From contig JAQCCM010000002.1 of NCBI GenBank assembly GCA_027621175.1, positions 124,001 to 188,000 of the forward strand: 64,000 nucleotides of DNA, in the 5' to 3' direction. The position numbers and the translations under genes are program-made. Source of the stretch: Bacteroidota bacterium (GTDB lineage Bacteria; Bacteroidota; Bacteroidia; Flavobacteriales; Flavobacteriaceae). Numbering within the stretch: position 1 is the first letter of the stretch; the number at the start of each line of letters is the position of its first letter. Below are positions 32,361-40,941 of this stretch, piece after piece. The notes under the pieces are model-generated. The model was not told the origin of the DNA. It saw only the letters and a program-made list of their open reading frames with translations, and ran no database searches.

Positions 32361-33250
32361 TTGTCTTTATCTAAATAGTCAGGAGTACCGTCGTTATCAG
32401 TATCGTCAGGTGTTCCGTCGTTATTTTTATCATACTCATTACGCGTCAGAACTTTGTCGTTGTCGTCATCCACATCGCGATAGTTAGGAACACCGTCGCT
32501 GTCTGTATCGTCATCAAAGTATCCATCTCTATTTAAATCTTCTAAGTATGTTGGAACTGAATCGCCGTCGTGATCTGTGGTGTTGTAGGTGTATAAATCT
32601 ACAGCGAAAATCAAGGGGGAATACTGTGGAATAGAAGCTGTTTGTGAACTGTTATAATACCCGAGAGCAGAAGGCATAAAAACCGCTGCAGAACCAAAAC
32701 CATCAAAAGAGTAGGTGCCATCGGGATTTACTGTAGGCGCTGATGCCTTTTTTATATAAGGCATTAGAGCACTAAAGCCCCTAACCACGCTCAGAGATTC
32801 AAACCACAAGGGAGAAGTTCGCTCATCAAATTTTTTCAAATTCAACAACATGCCTTTATAAGTTACAAAAATGCTGTCTGCTGCGGTTGGAGATGTACCC
32901 ACACCCTCTCTTAATGGAAGAATATAGGCCGTATGATCGTAATATACATCATCGCTGTCTTTTACTTGCACTATTATTTCTTCTACTTGGTCAATTAGAG
33001 GGATTTTATTTGCATTTGTACCTTTAATGGTGTCAATTGTAAAGGTTACCAATTCGTTAGTCGCCGCAGTTTGATACGCTTCGTAATTGTAAAAGCGATT
33101 TTTTAGAAAGGTTAGAAGCGAATCGTTATCTACGGCTCTTTGGTCTAGATAATCTCTAGCAGGTACATTTATTCCTCTTTGGTCAGGTTCACACGAAGTT
33201 AAACCAATGATAATTATAAAAATTCCTGAAAAAAGCGTTAGTTTGTTCAT
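32357..33250 (-). CDS. FKBP-type peptidyl-prolyl isomerase-like lipoprotein with Asp-rich TSP3-like C-terminus
   Basis: Lipobox GLTSCEPD; FKBP-like region DSIFVTYKGMLLNLKKFDER...FSALMPYIKKA; tail DHDGDSVPTYLEDLNRDGYFDDDTDSDGVPNYRDVDDDND. Confidence 0.8.
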   Translation of the reverse strand: MNKLTLFSGIFIIIIGLTSCEPDQRGINVPARDYLDQRAVDNDSLLTFLKNRFYNYEAYQTAATNELVTFTIDTIKGTNANKIPLIDQVEEIIVQVKDSDDVYYDHTAYILPLREGVGTSPTAADSIFVTYKGMLLNLKKFDERTSPLWFESLSVVRGFSALMPYIKKASAPTVNPDGTYSFDGFGSAAVFMPSALGYYNSSQTASIPQYSPLIFAVDLYTYNTTDHDGDSVPTYLEDLNRDGYFDDDTDSDGVPNYRDVDDDNDKVLTRNEYDKNNDGTPDDTDNDGTPDYLDKDN

Positions 33251-33311
33251 CGATAAGATTTAAGGTGCAAGATACAATTTTCGTGCATTTTTCAATGTCA
33301 AACCATAAACT

Positions 33312-33683
33312 ATGCGAATAGATAAATATCTGTGGGCAGTACGGCTTTACAAATCGAGGAGTTCGGCAAGCATTGCCTGTAAAAAAGGCTATGTCCAAGT
33401 GCAAGGTCAAAACGCAAAACCCTCTAGAGAGATTTATATCTCAGATAAAATTTCCATACGTAAGAACCAACTTGTAAAACAGATTTATGTGCTAGATTTA
33501 CCCAAAAGTCGTGTGGGGCCAAAATTAGTTTCTCAATATAGCAAAGACATCACCGATGAAGAAACCATTGCCTTGCATGAAGCTATTGCTGAAAATCAAC
33601 GCCTATCCAGGATAAAAGGTACTGGCCGGCCCAGCAAAAAAGACCGTAGAGATTTGGAAGACTTTTTGGATGAGGATGCCTAA
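33312..33683 (+). CDS. RNA-binding S4 domain protein (HslR-like)
   Basis: MRIDKYLWAVRLYKSRSSASIACKKGYVQVQGQNAKPSREI; RPSKKDRRDLEDFL. Confidence 0.93.
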   Translation: MRIDKYLWAVRLYKSRSSASIACKKGYVQVQGQNAKPSREIYISDKISIRKNQLVKQIYVLDLPKSRVGPKLVSQYSKDITDEETIALHEAIAENQRLSRIKGTGRPSKKDRRDLEDFLDEDA

Positions 33684-33706
33684 TAGATAATGCGTATTTT
33701 TGTAGT

Positions 33707-34201
33707 ATGAGTGACGTGATTTTAACTGCTGAACAGATTGAGCAAAAACTTGAACGCATTGCGTATCAAATTTTAGAAGCCAATAGCGCAAACAACACCA
33801 TAGTGATTGCGGGAATTATGAAAAATGGCTATGCTGTAGCGGAGCGTATTTCAGACTTTCTAGAGCAAATTTCCTCCAAAAAAATAGTGCGCTGCCAAAT
33901 TACAATTGACAAAAAAAATCCATTGATGCCCGTAATAACCTCGCTACATGAAAATGAATATGCGAACGAATCGGTAACCATAGTCGATGACGTGCTCCAC
34001 TCTGGAACCACGTTAATATATGCGGTACGTCACTTTTTGAATGTTCCATTAAAACAATGTAAAACAGCTGTTTTAGTTGATCGGAACCACAAGAAATTTC
34101 CTGTAAAAGCGGATTTTAAAGGCGTATCTCTTTCGACTTCAATCAACGAAAACATAGTGGTTAAGGTAACAAACGGAACGTTTACAGCATCACTAATATA
34201 A
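33707..34201 (+). CDS. PyrR-like phosphoribosyltransferase family protein
   Basis: PRPP-binding loop VTIVDDVLHSGTTLIYAVRHFL. Confidence 0.85.
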   Translation: MSDVILTAEQIEQKLERIAYQILEANSANNTIVIAGIMKNGYAVAERISDFLEQISSKKIVRCQITIDKKNPLMPVITSLHENEYANESVTIVDDVLHSGTTLIYAVRHFLNVPLKQCKTAVLVDRNHKKFPVKADFKGVSLSTSINENIVVKVTNGTFTASLI

Positions 34202-34732
34202 GCTTGCGATAGCATCAACAACCTCTTGAATCGAGGTGTTGTCAACGGAAATGCGTTGGTTTGCCTGCCTGTAATAATACTGCCGCTCAAAGAGATGTTT
34301 GGCAATAAATTCTTTTAACTCGCTTTCCGTTTCAGTATGCGCAATTAAAGGACGGGTTTCACGTTGTGGAAAAAGACGCGCAGCTAAAGAAACAGCTGTC
34401 GCTTCAAGATAAAAAACATGTGGTGTAGCAGTATTAATACGATTCATATTGTCGTGATAACATGGCGTTCCGCCACCCAAAGAAAGTATTCTTTTCGTCG
34501 GATTGCTTAAAGTTTTTAGTAACATTTGATGTTCAATTTCCCTAAATCCTTTAGCCCCTTTTTTTTGAAATAGTTCAGCGATAGAGGACTTATATGTCGA
34601 TGTGATTTGATCGTCCAAATCCTCAAAAGGCATCTGAAGTTGCTTGGCAAGGGCAGCGCCCACAGTAGATTTTCCGCAGCCCATATAACCTAACAATATG
34701 ATACTCTTTTGGTTCGTAAAATCGTTTTGCAT
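34193..34732 (-). CDS. aroK: Shikimate kinase
   Basis: IILLGYMGCGKSTVGAALAKQL, SLGGGTPCY. Confidence 0.93.
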   Translation of the reverse strand: MQNDFTNQKSIILLGYMGCGKSTVGAALAKQLQMPFEDLDDQITSTYKSSIAELFQKKGAKGFREIEHQMLLKTLSNPTKRILSLGGGTPCYHDNMNRINTATPHVFYLEATAVSLAARLFPQRETRPLIAHTETESELKEFIAKHLFERQYYYRQANQRISVDNTSIQEVVDAIASLY

Positions 34733-34797
34733 CTAACAATAATTATGTCTTGCAAATTTAGCGGAATTTAATCTTTGAATAATAGTCAAAATGCGCC

Positions 34798-34805
34798 TAT
34801 ATTTG
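34798..34805 (+). promoter_or_regulatory. -7 promoter element TATATTTG of the tRNA-Lys/tRNA-Leu unit
   Basis: Matches TAnnTTTG 15 nt upstream of tRNA-Lys. Confidence 0.6.
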
Positions 34806-34819
34806 CACCTCCAAAAAAT

Positions 34820-34892
34820 GACTTGGTAGCTCAGCTGGTAGAGCATCTCCCTTTTAAGGAGAGGGTCCTGGGTTCGAACCCCAGCCAAGTCA
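34820..34892 (+). tRNA. tRNA-Lys (TTT anticodon)
   Basis: GACTTGG acceptor pairs with CCAAGTC; anticodon loop CTTTTAA; GGTTCGAACCC T-arm. Confidence 0.95.
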
Positions 34893-34905
34893 CTTCTTTC
34901 CAAAA

Positions 34906-34991
34906 GCGCACGTGGCGGAACTGGTAGACGCGCTAGGTTGAGGGCCTAGTGGGAGTTATATCCCGTGGAGGTTCGATTCCTCTCGTGCGCA
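34906..34991 (+). tRNA. tRNA-Leu (GAG anticodon)
   Basis: GCGCACG/CGTGCGC acceptor, anticodon arm CTAGG-TTGAGGG-CCTAG, long variable arm. Confidence 0.93.
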
Positions 34992-35034
34992 CGTTATTTG
35001 CAACATTTTCAATGTTTTATAAATAATTTTTTTA

Positions 35035-35042
35035 TAACTTTG
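35035..35042 (+). promoter_or_regulatory. -7 promoter element TAACTTTG of the MerR regulator gene
   Basis: Matches TAnnTTTG. Confidence 0.5.
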
Positions 35043-35072
35043 TTTAAAATTGTTAAAAAAATATTAAACAAA
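35039..35072. promoter_or_regulatory. Candidate operator dyad TTTGTTTAA-N16-TTAAACAAA
   Basis: Perfect 9-nt arms at 35039-35047 and 35064-35072; same dyad with the same spacing at 43816-43849. Confidence 0.75.
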
Positions 35073-35977
35073 TGAATCGCGTAAAAAATAGTTTCGCCAT
35101 AAAAAACCTTGAGCATCTCTCTGGTATAAAGTCACACACGATTCGCATTTGGGAAAAGCGGTACAACCTCTTTGAGCCTGAGCGTACTGATACCAACATC
35201 AGGATGTATGACTTAGAAAATCTTCAAAAACTTCTAAACGTTACACTGCTTTACAACAACGGTTATAAGATTTCTAAAATCGCACGACTATCGCCACAAG
35301 AAGTAGCCGAAAACGTACACAACCTAACAATTAACAAATCTGCAGACGATTGGTCGATTGGTTTATTTAAGCTTGCGATGATAAACTTTGATCAGCGATT
35401 GTTTACCAAAACATTCAACGAACTTCTTGAACAATTTTCGTTTAGAGAAATCTTCAAAAATGTGTTTGTTCCTCTAATGAACGAACTTGGTGTCTTGTGG
35501 CAAACGAATTCCATCAGCCCATCGCATGAGCATTTTATCACTAGTTTGGTAAAGCAAAAAATTCACTCGATGTGTGAAGAACTTCAATTGCAAGACACCA
35601 AAAGAAAAGACAGACGTTTTGTTTTGTATTTGCCAGACAACGAAATTCACGAACTTGGTTTGTTGTACCTTCAATACGAAGTACTTAACAACGGTTTTCA
35701 ATGTGTTTTCTTAGGTCAGTCCGTTCCACTTGAAAGCCTGAAAAACCTTGTAGATATTGGAGAGCCTATTACGTTTTTATCCTATTTTACGGTTGAACCA
35801 GGTCAAGATAAAATTAATGCGTATTTAAATACTTTTTCATCTGAAATCATTGAAAACATTGAATGTGATTTATGGGTTTTAGGATATCAAGTTCAGTTTA
35901 TCAAGGGAGAGCTGCCAAACAAAATACGGACTTTCAACTCCATAGATGATGTAATTAAAATGTTGAGTTTTATTTAA
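35072..35977 (+). CDS. MerR-family regulator with cobalamin-binding domain (CarH/LitR-like predicted light sensor)
   Basis: N-terminal MerR HTH (FAIKNLEHLSGIKSHTIRIWEKRYNLFEPERTDTNIRMY); LW-QTNSISPSH-EH (W-x9-EH) and EIHELG (ExHxxG) motifs. Confidence 0.9.
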   Translation: MNRVKNSFAIKNLEHLSGIKSHTIRIWEKRYNLFEPERTDTNIRMYDLENLQKLLNVTLLYNNGYKISKIARLSPQEVAENVHNLTINKSADDWSIGLFKLAMINFDQRLFTKTFNELLEQFSFREIFKNVFVPLMNELGVLWQTNSISPSHEHFITSLVKQKIHSMCEELQLQDTKRKDRRFVLYLPDNEIHELGLLYLQYEVLNNGFQCVFLGQSVPLESLKNLVDIGEPITFLSYFTVEPGQDKINAYLNTFSSEIIENIECDLWVLGYQVQFIKGELPNKIRTFNSIDDVIKMLSFI

Positions 35978-35996
35978 AAAAAATTAAACGTTTTTT

Positions 35997-36045
35997 TTAA
36001 GTGTCAACAGTAAGTATATATATTTTCTGTTATATTTACACTTAA
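35997..36045. promoter_or_regulatory. Interrupted inverted repeat upstream of crtB
   Basis: TTAAGTGT (35997-36004)/ACACTTAA (36038-36045) plus AACAG (36006-36010)/CTGTT (36027-36031). Confidence 0.5.
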
Positions 36046-36058
36046 CAAAATTTTTCAA

Positions 36059-36898
36059 ATGAAAACGCTTTTTGATCAGGTGTCCCACCAATGTAGCAAA
36101 CTTGTTACAGAGTCATATAGCACATCATTTTCCCTGGCTACTCGTATGCTATCTAACGAAATACGGCAAGATATTTATAATATTTATGGATTTGTACGCT
36201 TTGCCGATGAAATCGTCGATACATTTCACCAATACGACAAACCTGTTTTGTTTGAGCGTTTTGAGCAAGATTTAGAACATGCGCTTCAAGATAAAATCAG
36301 TTTAAACCCTATCCTTAATAGCTTTCAAGAAACTGTGCATAAATACAATTTAGATCGTGAGCACATAAATGCTTTTATGCAGAGCATGAAATGGGATCTA
36401 TCTAAAAAAGTCTACAACTCTGAAAAAGATTACAAACAATACATTTACGGCTCTGCTGATGTGGTTGGCTTGATGTGTTTAAAGGTTTTTGTCAAAGGAG
36501 ATGAATTGCTCTTTGACACACTTAAAGAATCTGCCATGGCACTTGGGTCTGCCTTTCAAAAGGTTAATTTTTTACGTGACTTAAAGGACGATTTCGATCA
36601 CCTTGAGCGTACATATTTCCCAAATGTTGACATGAATTGTTTTGATGAAAATTCAAAGCAACTTATTATTGCAGAAATAGAAGCGGATTTCAAAAATGGC
36701 CTTTCTGGTATTTTTAGGCTCCCCGATGATGCAAAATTTGGCGTATATACCGCCTACAAATACTATATGCGTCTGCTTAAAAAACTTAAAAGAGTTCCTT
36801 CGACTCAAATAAAATCAAAGCGTATAAGAGTACCTAACTACCAAAAAGCAGATGTGCTTGCACGTTCGTTTATTCGTTATCAATTTAATGTCCTCTAA
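36059..36898 (+). CDS. crtB: Phytoene/squalene synthase family protein (phytoene synthase)
   Basis: SYSTSFSLATRML, YGFVRFADEIVDTF, ALGSAFQKVNFLRDLKDDFDHLERTYFP. Confidence 0.93.
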   Translation: MKTLFDQVSHQCSKLVTESYSTSFSLATRMLSNEIRQDIYNIYGFVRFADEIVDTFHQYDKPVLFERFEQDLEHALQDKISLNPILNSFQETVHKYNLDREHINAFMQSMKWDLSKKVYNSEKDYKQYIYGSADVVGLMCLKVFVKGDELLFDTLKESAMALGSAFQKVNFLRDLKDDFDHLERTYFPNVDMNCFDENSKQLIIAEIEADFKNGLSGIFRLPDDAKFGVYTAYKYYMRLLKKLKRVPSTQIKSKRIRVPNYQKADVLARSFIRYQFNVL

Positions 36899-36907
36899 AA
36901 AACATAC

Positions 36908-37354
36908 ATGAGTATTGTTGCCCAAATTTTTGTGTTCTTCTCTACATTTTTTGCAATGGAATTTATGGCATGGTTTACACACAAGTACGTCATGCACGGT
37001 TTTCTTTGGTCATTACATAAAGACCACCACCATAAAAACCATGATTCTTGGTTTGAACGCAACGATTTATTTTTTATTTTCTATGCTGTAGTCAGTGCTG
37101 GATGTGTCATTCTTTGGGGCGAATATAACTTTGCACCAGGGCTTGCCATTGGAATTGGAATATTCGCATATGGTCTCGCCTATTTTTTTGTGCATGATAT
37201 TTTTATTCATCAACGATTTAAAATTTGGCGCAATGCGAACAACCGCTATGCGCGAGGCGTACGCCGTGCGCACAAAATCCATCACAAACATCTTGGTAAA
37301 GAAAAAGGCGAGTGCTTTGGTATGTTGTGGGTACCCGTAAAGTATTTTAAATAG
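36908..37354 (+). CDS. crtZ: Beta-carotene hydroxylase
   Basis: Histidine clusters: FTHKYVMHG, HKDHHHKNH, HDIFIHQRF, RAHKIHHKHL. Confidence 0.93.
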   Translation: MSIVAQIFVFFSTFFAMEFMAWFTHKYVMHGFLWSLHKDHHHKNHDSWFERNDLFFIFYAVVSAGCVILWGEYNFAPGLAIGIGIFAYGLAYFFVHDIFIHQRFKIWRNANNRYARGVRRAHKIHHKHLGKEKGECFGMLWVPVKYFK

Positions 37355-37814
37355 AAAGATGCGCCATTTCGATGGCAGCAGCAGCAGCCTCAGCGCCTTT
37401 GTTTCCTAATACACCTCCACTCCTAGCCTGAGCTTGTTCAATAGTATCGTCGGTTAAAACTCCAAAAATTACAGGCGAAATACCCAAAAGATTTAAGTCT
37501 TTTATTCCATTAGAAACGGCCTGACACATATAATCAAAATGCGCTGTTTCCCCTCTAATCACACTTCCCAGTGCAACAACAGCATCAAAACCTCCATGTA
37601 CCGCTTTTTTACACCCGTAAATCAACTCAAAACTTCCTGGAACGTCAATACGATGCACTTTGGTACATCCTTTTTGCGCTAACACATGAAGAGCACCTTG
37701 ATAGAGATTTTCAGTGATAGACGCATTCCAGCCTGAAACAACCACAGCAACACGAAGTTTTTTCGCACTCGGAAGGGATTCCAAATTTAATGTGCCATGC
37801 TGTGCAGTAGCCAT
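37347..37814 (-). CDS. ribH: 6,7-dimethyl-8-ribityllumazine synthase
   Basis: VVSGWNASITENLYQGAL, RIDVPGSFEL, ALGSVIRGETAHFDY, GVLTDDTIEQAQARSGG. Confidence 0.95.
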   Translation of the reverse strand: MATAQHGTLNLESLPSAKKLRVAVVVSGWNASITENLYQGALHVLAQKGCTKVHRIDVPGSFELIYGCKKAVHGGFDAVVALGSVIRGETAHFDYMCQAVSNGIKDLNLLGISPVIFGVLTDDTIEQAQARSGGVLGNKGAEAAAAAIEMAHLSI

Positions 37815-37817
37815 ATA

Positions 37818-38570
37818 TTAATTTTTTGCTTGTGCTGACAGAACAGCTACCTTCGACGCCTCTGGTGCGGAAGCGTAATTTTCTTTGAGATTTTCTAAAA
37901 GATCTAGGGCTACACTATTTTTGTCAACTGCCAAAGCCACCTGTGCGCCTTTCAATAAAAAGCGGGGTGTGGTTAAATTATTTTCAGCAAAAGAAGCCGC
38001 TTTTTGATAGTAGCCTAGCGCGTCTTCTAGTTGATTTAGCTCTGTAAAAGCATCTCCAATACCACCCAACGCAAGTGCGCCAAGAAGAGGGTCGGCAGTA
38101 GAAAAATTGTCCAAATAAGCAATAGCTTGATCAAAATCGCCTTGCTGTAAAGAAATCATACCCGCATTGTATGTTGCCAATTGACCTGCATCTGAACGAC
38201 CATAATTTTCAATAATTTCAACAAAGCCAGGTGCCACTCCATCACCCTCAAGTGCAAGTACAAAAAGTGAATCTTGAACTGTAGGGTCTTGCATTCCTTG
38301 TTTGAAGTAAGACTGCGCCTGCGCCATTGCATTTGTAGATTCCTCATTAAGAGGTTTTAAAACAAAGCTCATGTACGCCAAATAAGCGAGTACAATAACC
38401 ACAATAGCGCCTATACCTGTTAGGATGTAATTTTGATATCGTGCAACCCATGCCTCTGCACGTCCTGCAGAAGTATCAAGAGTTGTGAACACTTCAGCTG
38501 TGACACTGTCTTGTTCTGGGGCTTGTTGTGCCGATTTGTTTTTACCTCCGCGTTTTTTGTACGTCGCCAT
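37818..38570 (-). CDS. Tetratricopeptide-repeat membrane-anchored protein
   Basis: One TM segment near the N-terminus; TPR-like AALGGIGDAFTELNQLEDALGYYQKAAS. Confidence 0.8.
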   Translation of the reverse strand: MATYKKRGGKNKSAQQAPEQDSVTAEVFTTLDTSAGRAEAWVARYQNYILTGIGAIVVIVLAYLAYMSFVLKPLNEESTNAMAQAQSYFKQGMQDPTVQDSLFVLALEGDGVAPGFVEIIENYGRSDAGQLATYNAGMISLQQGDFDQAIAYLDNFSTADPLLGALALGGIGDAFTELNQLEDALGYYQKAASFAENNLTTPRFLLKGAQVALAVDKNSVALDLLENLKENYASAPEASKVAVLSAQAKN

Positions 38571-38669
38571 GTTTCAAAAGTTATGAAGGCAAAAATAAAA
38601 TTTTTATTCAATTCACCCTGCCACTAAATTGTTTATTTTGGTAGCTATATTCGCATCTTTCTTTTTGGC

Positions 38670-39758
38670 ATGAATAGTTTACGGCTAAACGCCCTCCATA
38701 TTACCCATTATAAAAACGTATCCGCTGCGGAATACCAGTTTGAAAAACCCATTCATTGCTTTGTTGGAAACAATGGAAAAGGTAAAACTAACACCTTAGA
38801 TGCCATTTATCATTTGGCTATGGGCAGGAGCTATTTTTCTTCCATAAATGCGCATACCATTAATCATGATGAAGATTTTATGCGCATTGAAGGACACTTT
38901 GTTCGTGAAAACAACAGCGAGCGCATTGAATGCCAGCTAAAGCGTGAAGCATCAAAAGTATTTATTCGGAATGGAAAAAAATACAACCGTCTTTCAGAGC
39001 ACATCGGCTTACTGCCAACAGTTATGATTTCACCCGCTGACGTGGATTTAATAAACGAAGGTAGCCAAACACGAAGAATTTTTATTGATAGACTCATTGG
39101 ACAAGCAGATAAAACATACTTGCAGCAGCTTATTCAATATCAAAAAATACTACAACAAAGAAACGCACTGTTAAAACAAATGGGGCGGTTTGCTCATGAT
39201 GCACAGGAAACGCTTAGCATTTATAACGATCAGTTGGTCCAGCTTGGCACACCTATCCACCATGCACGAATTGATTATTTAACCGCTTTCGAACCGCTTT
39301 TTCAAAAACGATACGCCACGATTAGTCGAGGAAATGAAAGCGCTACATTGGTTTATGAAAGCCAGTTAAAAGATGGTGATTTTAATGCACTGCTAAAAGC
39401 TGCTGCCACTAAAGATCAACAAGCGCAATTCTCTACCGTAGGTATTCATAAAGATGACTTAGCTTTTGAAATTGATGGCTATCCTATTAAAAGATTTGGT
39501 AGCCAAGGGCAACGAAAATCCTTTCTCATTGCACTTAAATTAGCTCAGTTTGATATGTTAAAAAAATCAACTGCCGTAACACCGCTGTTACTTTTAGACG
39601 ATATTTTTGACAAGCTTGACGAACAACGCGTTGCCGAAATCATTAACTTGGTTCACGAATCATCCTTTGGGCAATTGTTTATTACAGATACCCACCCGGA
39701 ACGAACTGCAAATGTCATCAAACAGACAAAACAACCCTTTGAACTTCATCAGTTATGA
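38670..39758 (+). CDS. recF: DNA replication/repair protein RecF
   Basis: FVGNNGKGKTNTLDAIYHLAMGRSYF, SQGQRKSFLIALKLAQF, LLLDDIFDKLDEQRV. Confidence 0.96.
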   Translation: MNSLRLNALHITHYKNVSAAEYQFEKPIHCFVGNNGKGKTNTLDAIYHLAMGRSYFSSINAHTINHDEDFMRIEGHFVRENNSERIECQLKREASKVFIRNGKKYNRLSEHIGLLPTVMISPADVDLINEGSQTRRIFIDRLIGQADKTYLQQLIQYQKILQQRNALLKQMGRFAHDAQETLSIYNDQLVQLGTPIHHARIDYLTAFEPLFQKRYATISRGNESATLVYESQLKDGDFNALLKAAATKDQQAQFSTVGIHKDDLAFEIDGYPIKRFGSQGQRKSFLIALKLAQFDMLKKSTAVTPLLLLDDIFDKLDEQRVAEIINLVHESSFGQLFITDTHPERTANVIKQTKQPFELHQL

Positions 39759-40156
39759 AAATCTATTATTTTATTGTTTTTGCGTTGCTTTTGGGATGCG
39801 CACCCAAAGTGACCAAAGAAAGTTTGGATTTTCTCAACGGATATTGGGTTATTAATGAAGCAAAAGCACCAAACGGTGAAAGCAGACCTTATATAGGTGC
39901 GGTAGAAGTAGATTTTTTTGAATTAAATGAACAAAAGGGATCTAGGAAAAAATTAAAACCACTACCCAACAATCAATTCAACAAAACCAACGACAAAGTT
40001 AATTTCACCATTTCATTTGAAGAAAAAGTATGTATCATTACTTATTTTCGTAAAGAGCACAGTTGGCAAGAAGAAGTTGTACAGCTAAACGAAAACGAAC
40101 TACAACTGAAAGATGGTAGAGGTGTTGTTTTTCACTACAGAAGATTTGAGCCATGA
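39755..40156 (+). CDS. Small lipoprotein of unknown function
   Basis: MKIYYFIVFALLLGCAPK lipobox; overlaps recF by 4 nt. Confidence 0.7.
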   Translation: MKIYYFIVFALLLGCAPKVTKESLDFLNGYWVINEAKAPNGESRPYIGAVEVDFFELNEQKGSRKKLKPLPNNQFNKTNDKVNFTISFEEKVCIITYFRKEHSWQEEVVQLNENELQLKDGRGVVFHYRRFEP

Positions 40157-40449
40157 ACACTAGAAAAGACGAACCGCAAGGAATTGGAGAAGTGTTACAA
40201 CAGTTTACCAAAGCGAATAAACTAGAATCGGGCTTAGATAACGCAAAACTTGAAACCCTTTGGGCAGAGCTTTTAGGTTCTGGTGTACAAGCTTACACCG
40301 AATCGATACGCCTATCTGGCGATATACTCTATGTGGGACTTACCTCATCGGTTCTTCGGGAAGAACTCAGTTATGGCAAAGACAATATTATTGCCATGCT
40401 AAACGAAGGACTTCAAAAAAATTGCATTAAAAAACTGGTATTGCGCTAA
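40153..40449 (+). CDS. DUF721 domain-containing protein
   Basis: Small protein next to rec[39 protein letters not shown]. Confidence 0.85.
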   Translation: MNTRKDEPQGIGEVLQQFTKANKLESGLDNAKLETLWAELLGSGVQAYTESIRLSGDILYVGLTSSVLREELSYGKDNIIAMLNEGLQKNCIKKLVLR

Positions 40450-40883
40450 AACTGCTCTCTCCCCGAAAAGTGAAAGGCGATTTCAATAGCTGCATTTTCG
40501 TCGCTATCTGAGCCATGCACAGCATTCTCTCCCATAGAAGTAGCATAAAGCTTACGAATCGTACCCTCTGCAGCTTCTGCAGGATTTGTAGCTCCTATCA
40601 GTGTACGAAAATCGTTTACTGCATTTTCTTTTTCAAGAACGGCAGCAACAATGGGCCCACTTGTCATAAAAGAAACAAGCTCTCCAAAAAACGGTCTTTC
40701 ATTGTGAACTGCATAGAAAGCTTCTGCATCAGCTATTGTTAATTGTGTCATTTTCAGGGCAGAAATACGAAAGCCAGCAGCTGTTATTTTGTTTAAAATT
40801 GCACCGATGTGGCCGTTAGCAACCCCATCTGGTTTGATCATCGTAAACGTCTGGTTTGTTTTCATAAGCATAATTTTGTGCAA
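40446..40883 (-). CDS. ndk: Nucleoside diphosphate kinase
   Basis: [50 protein letters not shown]. Confidence 0.96.
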   Translation of the reverse strand: MHKIMLMKTNQTFTMIKPDGVANGHIGAILNKITAAGFRISALKMTQLTIADAEAFYAVHNERPFFGELVSFMTSGPIVAAVLEKENAVNDFRTLIGATNPAEAAEGTIRKLYATSMGENAVHGSDSDENAAIEIAFHFSGREQF

Positions 40884-40941
40884 ACCTAATGAAATTACAG
40901 CAACGCACGTTTAAGTATTTACTTATTTGTAATTTTGACCC

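Noticed and set aside
37347-37814. ribH next to crtZ as part of the light regulon (flavin supply to photolyases)
   Set aside because: Attractive idea, but ribH is on the opposite strand in an operon with a TPR gene, and I saw no TTTGTTTAA-N16-TTAAACAAA dyad upstream of 38570.
40788-40796. TTTGTTTAA inside ndk (and TTAAACAAA at 13928-13936 in purK) as further operators
   Set aside because: Single arms within coding sequence, with no partner at N16 spacing; expected by chance at this base composition.
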